From: Gimesia fumaroli
GTDB lineage: Bacteria; Planctomycetota; Planctomycetia; Planctomycetales; Planctomycetaceae
DNA: 64,000 nucleotides
Direction of reading: 5' to 3'
Assembly (NCBI RefSeq): GCF_007754425.1
Contig: NZ_CP037452.1
Coordinates: 7,357,164 to 7,421,163, forward strand
A program made the translations under genes and the position numbers. Each line of letters begins with the position of its first letter. The stretch's first letter is position 1. Positions 47,627-56,282 of the stretch are shown here, in pieces. The notes below the pieces were generated by a model. The model worked only from the letters and a program-made list of their open reading frames with translations. It made no database searches and was not told the DNA's origin.

Positions 47627-49054
47627 ATGCGGTCGATCCCGGGACTGTTACTGGTCCTTTTCCTCATGCTGACACCCGCTACGGGGTGGGCACAGGGCAA
47701 TCTGTTGCCAACCTCAGAGTCGACTGCTGCGCGCGTCAGAGTCAGCGATCCTGGTGAACCAGTTGATCCCTTTCTCACGATGCCCGACCAGCCGGCTGCC
47801 CAGATCGAGCCTGTCGCATACGATGAAAACGGCCTTCCCTTTGTTCCTCCTGCACCGGGAACGGAACCCTTTGACTCAACAGTCCAACCACTCCCGGAAT
47901 ACACTGAATTGACCAGTGGAGATGAAGCACGTTTTGCCAGCCAGTTTTCCACTGACTCCAGTCAATTTGATATCGGACTGAACCTCTACTCGGCGCCCCC
48001 CTTCGAAGGAGGGTTGATTGTCTTCGGCCCCAATGTCGCCATGAAGTTTGGCGGCTTTGTGAAAGCGGATTTCATTTATGATTTTAATCCCATTAATTCG
48101 ACGGATTCGTTTGTCACCACGAGCATCCCCGTCGATGCACCGCCCCGCACCAATGCGCGGTTTCATGCCCGGCAATCGCGGTTAAGCTTTGATACGCGCT
48201 GGTTATCCGACGATCGAATTATCCGCATCTATGTCGAAGGCGATTTTTTCAGCGAAGGAGATCGCTTTCGTCTCCGGCACGCCTTCGGTGAAAGCGGACA
48301 CCTGCTGGTGGGCCGAACCTGGACGACTTTCACCGATGTGGCAGCAGCGCCCGCGACACTCGACTTCGAAGGCTCGGTCTCGAACGTCAATCGCCGGACG
48401 GCACAGGCCCGCTGGACGCAAACCGTTTTCCATGACGACTTGAAACTGGCACTCGCCGTGGAAGACACCGATTTTATTATTGAAACACCTTTTGGCGTCA
48501 CCGGAGAGCCGCGCAAACCTTCACCCGACTTTGTGGGACACCTGCGGCTCGATCGGGAACGTGCCCAGTTTCAGGTCGCCAGTCTGTTTCGCGTGGTCGG
48601 TTTTCAGCCTACGGGAAAAAGTGTGATCACCAAATCGGCCTGGGGGCTCAATTTTACAGGAGTCATCCTCGCCACAGATAAGACCAAGGTCTATTCTCAA
48701 ATCGTCTTTGGTGAAGGGATCGGCAGCTATCGCGATCTTCCCGATGCCGCTCCAACCGCAGCCAACCAGAGCGGTCTCATGCCGCTCTTCGGCTGGATGG
48801 TCGGCGTGACTCATGACTGGAATGATTCTCTCAGTTCGAACTTTACCTACGCCGAGAACTCACTCGGCACCACCGCCTTTCAAAACCCCAATGACGTCGA
48901 AGCGACGACTTACCTGGCTGCTAATTTGATCTGGAGCCCGCTGGAACGGGTTAAGGTGGGGGTCGAGTATCTCTATGGAACACGGGAGAACGTCAACGGG
49001 GCGATGGGAGACGCACACCGGCTCCAAGCCTCTTTTATCTTCGATCTGCCGTGA
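47627..49054 (+). CDS. DcaP-like outer-membrane porin
   Basis: A 475-residue protein with a signal peptide (GLLLVLFLMLTPATGWA). After a Pro/Glu-rich segment of about 100 residues, it has KFGGFVKADFIYDFNP, RQSRLSFDTRW and IRIYVEGDFFSEGDRFRLRH, followed by alternating beta strands to a C-terminal aromatic-containing strand ending ASFIFDLP. This is the DcaP/porin-O-P type barrel, expected to be trimeric in the outer membrane and to take up small anions. This supports a diderm envelope. No TonB-type genes lie beside it. Confidence 0.88.
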   Translation: MRSIPGLLLVLFLMLTPATGWAQGNLLPTSESTAARVRVSDPGEPVDPFLTMPDQPAAQIEPVAYDENGLPFVPPAPGTEPFDSTVQPLPEYTELTSGDEARFASQFSTDSSQFDIGLNLYSAPPFEGGLIVFGPNVAMKFGGFVKADFIYDFNPINSTDSFVTTSIPVDAPPRTNARFHARQSRLSFDTRWLSDDRIIRIYVEGDFFSEGDRFRLRHAFGESGHLLVGRTWTTFTDVAAAPATLDFEGSVSNVNRRTAQARWTQTVFHDDLKLALAVEDTDFIIETPFGVTGEPRKPSPDFVGHLRLDRERAQFQVASLFRVVGFQPTGKSVITKSAWGLNFTGVILATDKTKVYSQIVFGEGIGSYRDLPDAAPTAANQSGLMPLFGWMVGVTHDWNDSLSSNFTYAENSLGTTAFQNPNDVEATTYLAANLIWSPLERVKVGVEYLYGTRENVNGAMGDAHRLQASFIFDLP

Positions 49055-49098
49055 GGCTCTGACCACGCTTATTTATCAAAAATCCCAAAGCTTGCTGA

Positions 49099-49812
49099 TT
49101 AGCGACGCTGCCAGACAAAATCTCGCACGATGAGTCGTTCGTTAAAGGTACCATCCCATTCAACCTTCAAGCCGGCTTTCTGTAACTCTTCACGAATGAT
49201 ATTCCCCACTTCCATACCCTTCGCCTCTTCTTCTTTCGGATCGACGGGCCCGAAGGCCAGATACAAACCATCCCCACCCACAACACGCTCCAGATCCTGA
49301 TTGTGATAGAAGCAGTATCCTACGATCGATGCAGGAGCGGGGTGTTCTTCATAGTCATAGCGGAAATTTTCGTACCCGTCACTCTGTGTATTACCTGAGT
49401 TTTGTTGTGCATTAATGCCCCGTTTGTTTAAAGCGTCAAACACCGAATCGAGACGGTCACAGTCGGTGACGGCAGGCCAGGTTTTCTTTTGTTCTTCCCA
49501 GGCCGCCAGTTGAGAGTCAATCGTCTTTGAGACCAATGACTCATCAATGTCTTCCTGTGCATAGATTTCTTCACAAATAATCCGCATCAGGTCTGACTTG
49601 TCATAAAAACCCGCGCGGACAAGCCAGTCGATTTCCTTCAGTATTTCCGCATCCAGTTTACTGTCCATACTAGTGGAATCCTTTTCTTTTAATTCCGGAA
49701 GTTTGAACAGACGCCTGTTTTCCGGCTCTGCTTTCACTGGAGGCTTCTCTTCCGGCGAATCGCAACCGGAGAACAAAACGCAAAACACAACTAACGACAA
49801 GAATGTTTTCAT
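49099..49812 (-). CDS. DUF6891-like lipoprotein
   Basis: A 237-residue lipoprotein: the signal ends in a lipobox (VVFCVLFSGC, Cys at residue 17). The mature protein has IDWLVRAGFYDKSDLMRII, WPAVTDCDRLDSVFDALNKR and GYCFYHNQDLERVVGGDGL, resembling DUF6891 proteins; that family name is my recollection of the motif pattern and should be searched. Function is unknown. Its ATG overlaps the stop of the upstream phosphatase gene by four bases, so they are translationally coupled. Confidence 0.7.
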   Translation of the reverse strand: MKTFLSLVVFCVLFSGCDSPEEKPPVKAEPENRRLFKLPELKEKDSTSMDSKLDAEILKEIDWLVRAGFYDKSDLMRIICEEIYAQEDIDESLVSKTIDSQLAAWEEQKKTWPAVTDCDRLDSVFDALNKRGINAQQNSGNTQSDGYENFRYDYEEHPAPASIVGYCFYHNQDLERVVGGDGLYLAFGPVDPKEEEAKGMEVGNIIREELQKAGLKVEWDGTFNERLIVRDFVWQRR

Positions 49813-50324
49813 GATAACGGCTCACTTCCGCGAATCTGGATTTCATGCTTCAAAATCCAATGATATTGCTCAGGGGTATCGGGAACTTCAATTCGCCTCT
49901 GCTTTGAAACCAGTTCGAATGCCTGTTCTGTATTTAATCCATGGTGCAATAACACTCCCGCGGCGACGATCCCCGCACGTCCAATGCCGGCCCGGCAATG
50001 CACAACGGTGGAAGCGCCCGCTTGGATACCTGAATACAGCGACTTCGTAAACTGAGAAAATTCGCTCACTGATGAAGGCAAACCGCGATCCGGAAGAGGC
50101 AATGACGAAAATTGCATGCCATGCTGTTCGGCCATTTCCCGTTCTTCCCCCAGGCCGACTTCGACCGCTTCCTCAGCTTCCAGCAGCGAAACAATGTGCG
50201 AGATTCCCCAGCGGGCGATACCGGCAAATTCGTCTTCGATCCATTCGCCTGAAACGGGTTTCGGCATCACTGACAGAGAACCGGCGCCGATGGGCTGGAT
50301 CAGATATATATTTGGTTGAATCAT
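49809..50324 (-). CDS. Dual-specificity protein phosphatase-like protein
   Basis: A 171-residue cysteine-based phosphatase. The P-loop is VVHCRAGIGRAG, fitting HCxxGxxR, and the general-acid loop is SLPLPDRGLPSS. The catalytic Cys is near residue 109. It probably removes phosphate from tyrosine or serine/threonine residues, or from a lipid. No Shine-Dalgarno is visible. It is coupled to the downstream DUF6891-like lipoprotein gene by a four-base overlap. Confidence 0.88.
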   Translation of the reverse strand: MIQPNIYLIQPIGAGSLSVMPKPVSGEWIEDEFAGIARWGISHIVSLLEAEEAVEVGLGEEREMAEQHGMQFSSLPLPDRGLPSSVSEFSQFTKSLYSGIQAGASTVVHCRAGIGRAGIVAAGVLLHHGLNTEQAFELVSKQRRIEVPDTPEQYHWILKHEIQIRGSEPLS

Positions 50325-50392
50325 GTTTTTTACTTTTTTCGTACTGAATGCGTCGGAGAGGACGGTGTGTTCTTTTCAAACAGCATTGAACC

Positions 50393-50881
50393 TTACAAAC
50401 CTCGATCTCGATTCATCCACTCTTTCTCATTCCAATAAACCGACTGTGCTCCGACATCAGCCACTTCGAATGAGGGTCGGTTACTTTGAATCAACGTGAT
50501 CCATCGCTTGCCTGCAAGCAGAAACTGATACGTCTGAATTGCCATGTAATCGAGAAATCGCTTTGCACTGTTCGCATTTTCCTGATACCAGTCATCGAAG
50601 TTCCTGACGACGACTAACACGTTCTCATTTTCCGAAACCATATCAAACAGACAGTCATGGAGTGCATCCCAGTTCCTGCCAAAGTAGTCCGGGAATTCAA
50701 AACCGGCGTGCACGTCACTATAGAAATTATCCGTCGAATACCAGGTCTTCGCATCAAAGCGATAGATTTTGTACTCCTGTTGCCCAAACCACTGTAGATG
50801 CTGTTCCAGTAAATCAAGTGAAAAGTATTTCGTGACCGGCCCACGCGCCAGTATCTGAAAATCAAGTTTATTGTCGTTCAT
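50393..50881 (-). CDS. Barstar-family protein
   Basis: A 162-residue protein from the ATG at 50881. The core (FEFPDYFGRNWDALHDCLFD; VVVRNFDDWYQ) matches barstar, the intracellular inhibitor of barnase-type ribonucleases. The longer frame from 50995 would overlap the neighbouring membrane-protein gene, so the shorter start is preferred. No barnase-like nuclease is nearby, so this may be an orphan immunity protein or a protein that regulates another RNase. It is the downstream member of a three-gene run with the small membrane protein and the 51.2-kb gene. Confidence 0.85.
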   Translation of the reverse strand: MNDNKLDFQILARGPVTKYFSLDLLEQHLQWFGQQEYKIYRFDAKTWYSTDNFYSDVHAGFEFPDYFGRNWDALHDCLFDMVSENENVLVVVRNFDDWYQENANSAKRFLDYMAIQTYQFLLAGKRWITLIQSNRPSFEVADVGAQSVYWNEKEWMNRDRGL

Positions 50882-50921
50882 CGAATCAACTCTGACTGAG
50901 AGATCAATACCGTGTTTGCTG

Positions 50922-51179
50922 CTACTCTCGTTTCTTTGAAAACAGATATTGCAGAAACGAAACAATGCCGGCGAAGCGGTAGCCGGGATCGACATATTTT
51001 TCGATCACATAAAATAGAAAATAATACAGCCGGGCCGAAGACCAGACTACCAGCAGGAGCAACACTACGACCAGCCAGGATCGCGTCTCATTGATAATCA
51101 ACCCTAGCGCAAACAACAGGATGACCAGAAACAGAAACCCTTTGAGGTAAATCAATCGTTTACTTTTGAGATCGGCCAT
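50922..51179 (-). CDS. Small two-helix membrane protein
   Basis: An 85-residue protein with two close hydrophobic helices (YLKGFLFLVILLFALGLII and SWLVVVLLLLVVWSSARL) and a basic C-terminus ending SKKRE. No family is recognised. It lies 40 bases upstream of the barstar start and 13 bases downstream of the next gene, consistent with one transcript. A pairing of membrane protein and barstar-like immunity could mean toxin defence, but this is inference. Confidence 0.6.
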   Translation of the reverse strand: MADLKSKRLIYLKGFLFLVILLFALGLIINETRSWLVVVLLLLVVWSSARLYYFLFYVIEKYVDPGYRFAGIVSFLQYLFSKKRE

Positions 51180-51191
51180 GTCTGTGCTTCA

Positions 51192-51794
51192 TCATCCAAC
51201 AGGAGGTTCCACAAAGGGCGTGCATTGTATGTTATCAAATTGCTGCAGGTGTTGTTCAATGATGGTGCAATCATTTTTGTCACGAAAGAAGAGATCCCAA
51301 TACGCGGCATCGACGTCCCGGCAGACCAAAACGACCTCGTCCGGGAGTGACCAGTCTGTGACATCACCGAACCACCAGTCATCTCTCCCTTTCGAATCGA
51401 GCGCATCAAGCCTGTCCAGTAATTCACGCGGCTTCTCTGACGACAGACTTTCGCAGGCAAAATAGCAATCCCAACACGCATCGACATGATCAATATAACG
51501 AGCGAACCAGCCCGGCTTCCCCACTCGGTAATCAGACTCATCATCCAGGAAATTTGCGTAATCAAGCGATTGTTTTTCAACCATCTCAGCAGAGGCATTT
51601 CCCAGATACAAAGGAAGTGTCACACCGGCACCGCCCAGATACCACCAGCAATCATCAAGCATTTGTTGAATCGGTTTGAGAATTTCTGATAATTCCCGAT
51701 CGCCTTCTACCCGTAGTCCATACATGGAATCGAATGACTCCTCGCCTCTTTGATCCAACAGCGACTTGATTAAGCCCTCATTCTCCTGCAGCAT
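51192..51794 (-). CDS. Acidic cytoplasmic protein of unknown function
   Basis: About 200 residues from the ATG at 51794 (an upstream TTG at 51830 would add 12). The protein is strongly acidic and Trp-rich (DDCWWYLGGAGVTLPLYLG; DHVDACWDCYFACESL; GRDDWWFGDVTDWSL). The composition recalls immunity proteins, but I recognise no family. It is followed by the small membrane protein and the barstar-like gene. Confidence 0.6.
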   Translation of the reverse strand: MLQENEGLIKSLLDQRGEESFDSMYGLRVEGDRELSEILKPIQQMLDDCWWYLGGAGVTLPLYLGNASAEMVEKQSLDYANFLDDESDYRVGKPGWFARYIDHVDACWDCYFACESLSSEKPRELLDRLDALDSKGRDDWWFGDVTDWSLPDEVVLVCRDVDAAYWDLFFRDKNDCTIIEQHLQQFDNIQCTPFVEPPVG

Positions 51795-51921
51795 CAAACA
51801 ATTTATTTCCACATAATAGCGTGAGCACAAGAGCAGATGAAAATAAGAGTGACAAACTTCTACAACACTCTTATACTAACTGTTAGTTCATTTCATTCCA
51901 GACGCAACTCCGAAAATTCCT

Positions 51922-53163
51922 ATGATTCTGTCGCACCGTGTTTTGATTATTTCGCTCCTGTGCACACTGGGATGTAGTTCTCAATCCCAGCCAACGGGAA
52001 CGGAGCAGGACCATGCTGAAACAGCGGCTGTTCCGGCTGTTTCTCAGAAAAACCCTTCCGTATCGTACGAGGAGATCCTATACGAGCTTGGGGCCTTTCC
52101 GGTCAGCAAACTGACGAAACGCTATTGGAATAACGGACATCCGGGGGAGGTTTTCAGTAAAGGGGAACGGGAAGACGTGAATGGCTGGCTGCCTCCCTTT
52201 TGGGTTCGTGGAAATAGTTATCTGACCAAATCAGAAAAAACGCGTTTTGGCATCCCCAAAGCGCCGCTCAGCTATGAACGCTATATCTCTTTTCTCGAGG
52301 TAGAAACGTACCAGCAAACGAAAGATCCACTGCTGTTTGCCATCATTGAATTTACGCTGGATGAACTACACTGGCGAAAAATCAAAATTAAAAATCCCGA
52401 GGACCTTCTCAAGGTCTATCATGCCAAAATGGGGCTGGATAATAAGGTTCTTTGGCTACTCAAAAGAAGGGAATTAATTGACGGTCCCATGGTCGCCAAC
52501 CTGTATCGGCAATACCAGGACCCGCTGTTGTTTCGTTTTCTGATTCCACCAGAGCCGGGACAGGATGATTACAAAGTATTTCTGGAGCAACTTCTGGCTG
52601 AGAAGCAACTCGACACCATGCAGCGTTTTGCTGTGTTTACCCAACTGTATCAGGCAGACAAACCCACGCATCTGGCGGGTTATAAAACGTTGATCTTCAA
52701 GAATGCTGCTCGACTTCCCGATCGGTTTGATCGCTATAATATGTACGCCGCACTCATCGGCATCGGAGACCCTGAATCCGTCAAGGCAGTCAATCATGCG
52801 TTACTGAATGATCCCACTGCACAGGTCAGAGAGTTTCTCTTACGTGAGCTTAAGCGACAAGATCAAGTCGTCGAATACATAGACACGATTCATCTCCTGT
52901 GTCTGGGAAGAGGCCAGAAATGTGTGAGAGAGTTCGTTCCCAATGGACCAGGGTATTATCGTGACGAGAATATCCTGGCAGATTCTTTGGAGACCTATCT
53001 CAACTGGGCAAAGCAGAAGCAAACCTTAAACCCAAAAACGAAACAAAAAATCCTGGCGTCGTTACAGGCGATCTCGAATGATGCCTCAAATTCATTCGAA
53101 CCACGTTCATACAAACCAGGAGAAGATCGATTTGAAGCAAATAAGCCGATACAAGACCAATAA
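51922..53163 (+). CDS. Lipoprotein of unknown function (paralogue 1)
   Basis: A 413-residue lipoprotein with a lipobox (LIISLLCTLGC, Cys at residue 18). The mature protein is largely alpha-helical and aligns closely with the gene at 53977: YEEILYELGAFPVSKLTKRY against YEAILYELGAFPVSRLAKGY, and IKNPEDLLKVYHAKMGLDNK against IKNPEDFLKVYHAKMGLDHQ. The C-terminal part resembles HEAT-like repeats. A toxin-antitoxin pair lies between the paralogues. Confidence 0.78.
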   Translation: MILSHRVLIISLLCTLGCSSQSQPTGTEQDHAETAAVPAVSQKNPSVSYEEILYELGAFPVSKLTKRYWNNGHPGEVFSKGEREDVNGWLPPFWVRGNSYLTKSEKTRFGIPKAPLSYERYISFLEVETYQQTKDPLLFAIIEFTLDELHWRKIKIKNPEDLLKVYHAKMGLDNKVLWLLKRRELIDGPMVANLYRQYQDPLLFRFLIPPEPGQDDYKVFLEQLLAEKQLDTMQRFAVFTQLYQADKPTHLAGYKTLIFKNAARLPDRFDRYNMYAALIGIGDPESVKAVNHALLNDPTAQVREFLLRELKRQDQVVEYIDTIHLLCLGRGQKCVREFVPNGPGYYRDENILADSLETYLNWAKQKQTLNPKTKQKILASLQAISNDASNSFEPRSYKPGEDRFEANKPIQDQ

Positions 53164-53215
53164 ACGACTTTCGGTGATCTTCCAAGAGAGAACCCGATTC
53201 CTGCTGATTCTTTTC

Positions 53216-53245
53216 GTGACAAATCCATCAGAATGCTGGTATAAT
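53216..53245 (+). promoter_or_regulatory. Probable sigma70-type promoter of the toxin-antitoxin pair
   Basis: GTGACA at 53216-53221 and TATAAT at 53240-53245 are 18 bases apart. The expected transcription start coincides with the antitoxin ATG at 53252, so the mRNA may be leaderless; no Shine-Dalgarno is visible. Confidence 0.55.
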
Positions 53246-53251
53246 CCAACC

Positions 53252-53500
53252 ATGATAAGACCACGACTCACTGAAGAACAACGTCAAGCCCTTGATCAAC
53301 ACCATGGACTAGTGGAAGTTGATGAAGAGGGGCGGAAGTACGTCCTGATGTCCCAGGAGGTGTATCGTGAGATCATGGGAATCGGGACAGAAGAGGAATT
53401 AGCAGCCTCTCTCAGTGCATTACAAGAAGGTCTTGCGGATATTGATGCAGGCCGCACACGTCCCTTCCGTGATGTACTGGCAGAACTCGAAGACGCATGA
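53252..53500 (+). CDS. Type II antitoxin-like protein
   Basis: An 82-residue protein (starts MIRPRLTEEQRQALDQHHGL). The central VEVDEEGRKYVLMSQEVYRE resembles the fold of small antitoxins, followed by an acidic tail (AGRTRPFRDVLAELEDA) that would wrap the toxin. The ATG at 53252 is preferred over an upstream frame that overlaps the paralogous lipoprotein gene. Its stop overlaps the toxin ATG (ATGA), the normal arrangement. The C-terminal acidic segment is typical of ParD/RelB-like partners. Confidence 0.72.
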   Translation: MIRPRLTEEQRQALDQHHGLVEVDEEGRKYVLMSQEVYREIMGIGTEEELAASLSALQEGLADIDAGRTRPFRDVLAELEDA

Positions 53501-53814
53501 CGTTTCGAGTCGAACTGTCACGGCGGGCAGAAACGGATATTAAAGGTATCTATCATTATATCCGCAAACGTGGCCCTGCTGATCCAAATACCTGGAAAGA
53601 CGGTTTAGAGCAGAAACTTTCCAATCTTGAGCGGTTTCCCGAAGCCTGCAGTCTTGCTCCCGAAAATGACTACACACAGCAGGAAATCCGTCAGGCACTT
53701 TATGGCTCCTTTCGGATCGTTTTTACCATTCGAGAGCAAAGTGTCTTTGTCATCAGCATTCGCCATGCAGCCCGTCGGTTTCTGCAGAACGACGAAATTG
53801 ACAAAATCAAATAA
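53497..53814 (+). CDS. RelE/ParE-superfamily toxin
   Basis: A 105-residue toxin: FRVELSRRAETDIKGIYHYI, then RQALYGSFRIVFTIREQSVF and VISIRHAARRFLQ, the RelE/ParE beta-sheet core with basic residues at the active face. It is predicted to cleave mRNA at the ribosome or inhibit gyrase; the family does not distinguish these. The gene follows the antitoxin by a four-base overlap. Confidence 0.88.
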   Translation: MTFRVELSRRAETDIKGIYHYIRKRGPADPNTWKDGLEQKLSNLERFPEACSLAPENDYTQQEIRQALYGSFRIVFTIREQSVFVISIRHAARRFLQNDEIDKIK

Positions 53815-53976
53815 CCTGTGCAGCGTCGTCAAATCACTTTTATATTCATATCAATGAATCTCTTACCGTAAAGCTCCAGCAAACAATCCGGGGTTCGCTG
53901 CCTGACATCTGATTGATATACTCCGCTCACCTACCAAGTATTTTTTTGACACCTTGAGCGTGAAAAGAGAATTCAA

Positions 53977-55137
53977 ATGCCGAAACGTGCCTGCTGTTAT
54001 CTGTGCCTGGTTTTGTGTTGTGTCAGTTTACACTTGGAGACTGTTTCTGCGGAAGAAACAAAACAGAAGCCTGCCGTTGACCAGAAAACAAACGCGCAAA
54101 CTTATGAAGCGATTCTCTATGAACTGGGAGCGTTTCCGGTAAGTCGGCTGGCGAAAGGGTATTGGGACAATGGACATCCAGGACAGTTTTACAAAAAAGG
54201 GAAACGGGAAGACGTTGCTGGTTGGATCCGCCCGTTCTGGACTCGCGCAGATCGCTATGACCTGCCTAAAAAACCGCTCAGCTATGAGCGATATGTCTCA
54301 CTCATGGATGTCGAGACTTACCAGAAGACGAAAGACCCGCTGTTATTCGCCATCATTCAGTTTACACTGGAAGAATTTCTGTACCGGGATCTCGAAATCA
54401 AAAACCCTGAGGACTTTCTCAAGGTGTATCACGCGAAAATGGGACTGGATCATCAGGTTCTGGTTCTCCTGAAACGGCGAGGTTTAACTGCTCAAGAAGT
54501 GACCCACTTGTATGAACGGCAAAAGGTTCCTCTGCTACTGCGTTGTCTGCCGCCGCCTGAGAAGGGGCAGGATGGTTACATCCTGTTTCTGGAGCAGATC
54601 TCGTCAGGCAGAACGCTGCAAGCTGGCTACCGTTTTGAAGCTTACAAGCTGCTCTATGAGTGGGATCAGGAAAAATATCTCACTGGCTACAAGGAGTTTC
54701 TGATCAAACATACTGAGCAGACGCCTGACGTGTTAGATCGTTGTTTCATGAACGAGGCCCTGCTGAAGCTGGGGGACGAAGACTGCTTTACCGTGGTGCG
54801 GCGCAGCCTGGTCACGGATCCGATTTATGATGTGCGCACATCGATCCTCAGGGATTTGAAAGAACTAGATCTACAGCACCTGTTTCTGGATCCGATTCAG
54901 GTGCTGGCCGAGGAGAAAGCCAAAGAGTGCCGTCGTGTCTGGTTTTATGGAAGCGGTCCGGGCATGCATGTGGGAGAGACCGAAATGTATCACATCCTGA
55001 AAGGACTACTGTTTGTGTCGAATAAGCGGGATCTCTCTGAAGAGACAGTGCAGAAAATTCAGCACGCCCGCGCGACCCTGGAGGCGAAGAAACAGGAGCG
55101 GCGGGATGCGTCGGGGCTCAGGGGATTAGACAGGTAG
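53977..55137 (+). CDS. Secreted protein of unknown function (paralogue 2)
   Basis: A 386-residue protein with a signal peptide (CYLCLVLCCVSLHLETVSA) and several Cys residues in it; unlike its paralogue it does not have a typical lipobox spacing. The mature sequence matches the gene at 51922 over most of its length (YDLPKKPLSYERYVSLMDVE; FTLEEFLYRDLEIKNPEDFL). The function is unknown. A tandem duplication followed by insertion of the TA pair is the simplest history. Confidence 0.75.
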   Translation: MPKRACCYLCLVLCCVSLHLETVSAEETKQKPAVDQKTNAQTYEAILYELGAFPVSRLAKGYWDNGHPGQFYKKGKREDVAGWIRPFWTRADRYDLPKKPLSYERYVSLMDVETYQKTKDPLLFAIIQFTLEEFLYRDLEIKNPEDFLKVYHAKMGLDHQVLVLLKRRGLTAQEVTHLYERQKVPLLLRCLPPPEKGQDGYILFLEQISSGRTLQAGYRFEAYKLLYEWDQEKYLTGYKEFLIKHTEQTPDVLDRCFMNEALLKLGDEDCFTVVRRSLVTDPIYDVRTSILRDLKELDLQHLFLDPIQVLAEEKAKECRRVWFYGSGPGMHVGETEMYHILKGLLFVSNKRDLSEETVQKIQHARATLEAKKQERRDASGLRGLDR

Positions 55138-55301
55138 GTGACTGAGGGATTGGCATGGATCACATTGTTTTCGTGGTGGTCCTGATTAAGTCAGATCTGG
55201 TTTGAGCCTCGCCCGGCGGTGCTGTTTCGGGTTGTTTTTTCACGTGCGAATGTTTTTTGTGTCCCATTTGTATGGCGATATCTGGTTGTATCTCTCCAGG
55301 C

Positions 55302-55323
55302 GGGGCGACACATAGGTCGCCCC
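55302..55323 (+). repeat. Hairpin repeat family A, copy 5
   Basis: GGGGCGAC, loop ACATAG, GTCGCCCC: perfect eight-base stem, with CCAGGC upstream as at copy 2. Confidence 0.8.
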
Positions 55324-55360
55324 TGACATTTTTATAGCTGGGTTTGCGTGAACTGCTTTG

Positions 55361-55384
55361 CACGGCCGGGCAAGCCGGGCCATG
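55361..55384 (+). repeat. Hairpin repeat family B, copy 3
   Basis: CCGG, loop GCAAG, CCGG with partly paired outer arms (CACGG / GCCATG), followed by GCACAC. The upstream GTGAACTGCTTTGCA resembles that of copy 4. Confidence 0.65.
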
Positions 55385-55452
55385 GCACACGATGTGTGTG
55401 TGATTGAACTGGCCCCATCAGTCGAGTTATCAACAATCACGCGCCGCAAGGA

Positions 55453-55475
55453 GGGCGGGCACATAGGCACCGCCC
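55453..55475 (+). repeat. Hairpin repeat family A, copy 6 (degenerate)
   Basis: GGGCGG and CCGCCC flank an eleven-base interval with ACATAGG, followed by CTATG. Confidence 0.6.
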
Positions 55476-55799
55476 CTATGTTGGGGTCGTCGGTTTTATG
55501 TAAGAGTTCGTGCGACTTTTCTGACAATTTCCTGCTTGCTGCACTCGGACCGGATGTGCAGCCGGGCCTACCCCCTGATAAATGGGCCTTGATTTCACCT
55601 GAGTGTTTCGAATGAAATCATGGATCGCTCATTTTCTGATGCTGCACAAAGTGAACCATTACTACTTTCAGTTCATCTCCGGGCTTACGTATCTATCCAG
55701 TACGATGGGACCGGTTGATGGGATTCTGGACCTTGCCTCCCACGGGAGGTATAGCGTTCGCACCTGTATTTGACAGTTGGGCCAGTGTGAATAGATTTG

Positions 55800-55822
55800 C
55801 AGCGTCGGACAAGCCGACGGTG
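55800..55822 (+). repeat. Hairpin repeat family B, copy 4
   Basis: CGTCGG, loop ACAAG, CCGACG, followed by GTGGCACAC; upstream GTGAATAGATTTGCA. Confidence 0.75.
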
Positions 55823-55881
55823 GCACACGCCAGAGTGATCAAGTGAGGTAAGCACAATAACAAACAAGCCCCACCATGTGC

Positions 55882-55905
55882 CACGGGCCGGCTTGTCCGG
55901 CCGTG
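55882..55905 (-). repeat. Hairpin repeat family B, copy 5 (inverted)
   Basis: On the minus strand CACGGCCGG, loop ACAAG, CCGGCCCGTG, followed by GCACATG: the longest covarying stem of the family. Confidence 0.75.
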
Positions 55906-56282
55906 CTGGTTTGCTTTGATCCTTTTCTTGAGTCTCAGAGAGTCACGAAATGAGAATTTGCTTGATGCGTAATCGCCTTATGAAACTCTTAAAATGCTCC
56001 TGCATACACCTGGGAACGTCTATGAATGTCACTCGAAGCGTCATGAAAACCGGTGGGTGTGTGAGCAGGTTTTTGGAAAATCGTGCTGAAACCAGCGGGT
56101 TTTATAGTGCTATTCTGGAAGTGGCTCGCGCTGTTCCAGTGCTCACTCGCGCGCCCGACGTTATCTCCGCATCATCGCGATCGGCGGGGTTGTCGTCCAG
56201 TCCTGTTTTTTCAGGTGTGAGTGTGCGCAGTATCGAACCACAACGTCAGCAGCCGCTGAAACTTAAGGCCATCCTTCAAAAC

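Larger units (their letters stand above)
55138..56282. other. Non-coding region with clustered hairpin repeats
   Basis: About 1.1 kb between the second paralogue and cstA with no convincing gene. Frames that look open here are short and lack family similarity. It holds at least two family A and three family B hairpins. GGGCCTACCCCCTGA near 55.56 kb also recurs near 31.02 kb, where an A hairpin and a B hairpin lie close by, which suggests that larger composite units have been shared. Confidence 0.6.

Noticed and set aside
50882-50995. N-terminal extension of the barstar-like protein from 50995
   Set aside because: It would overlap the two-helix membrane-protein gene, and the extra 38 residues show no family similarity.
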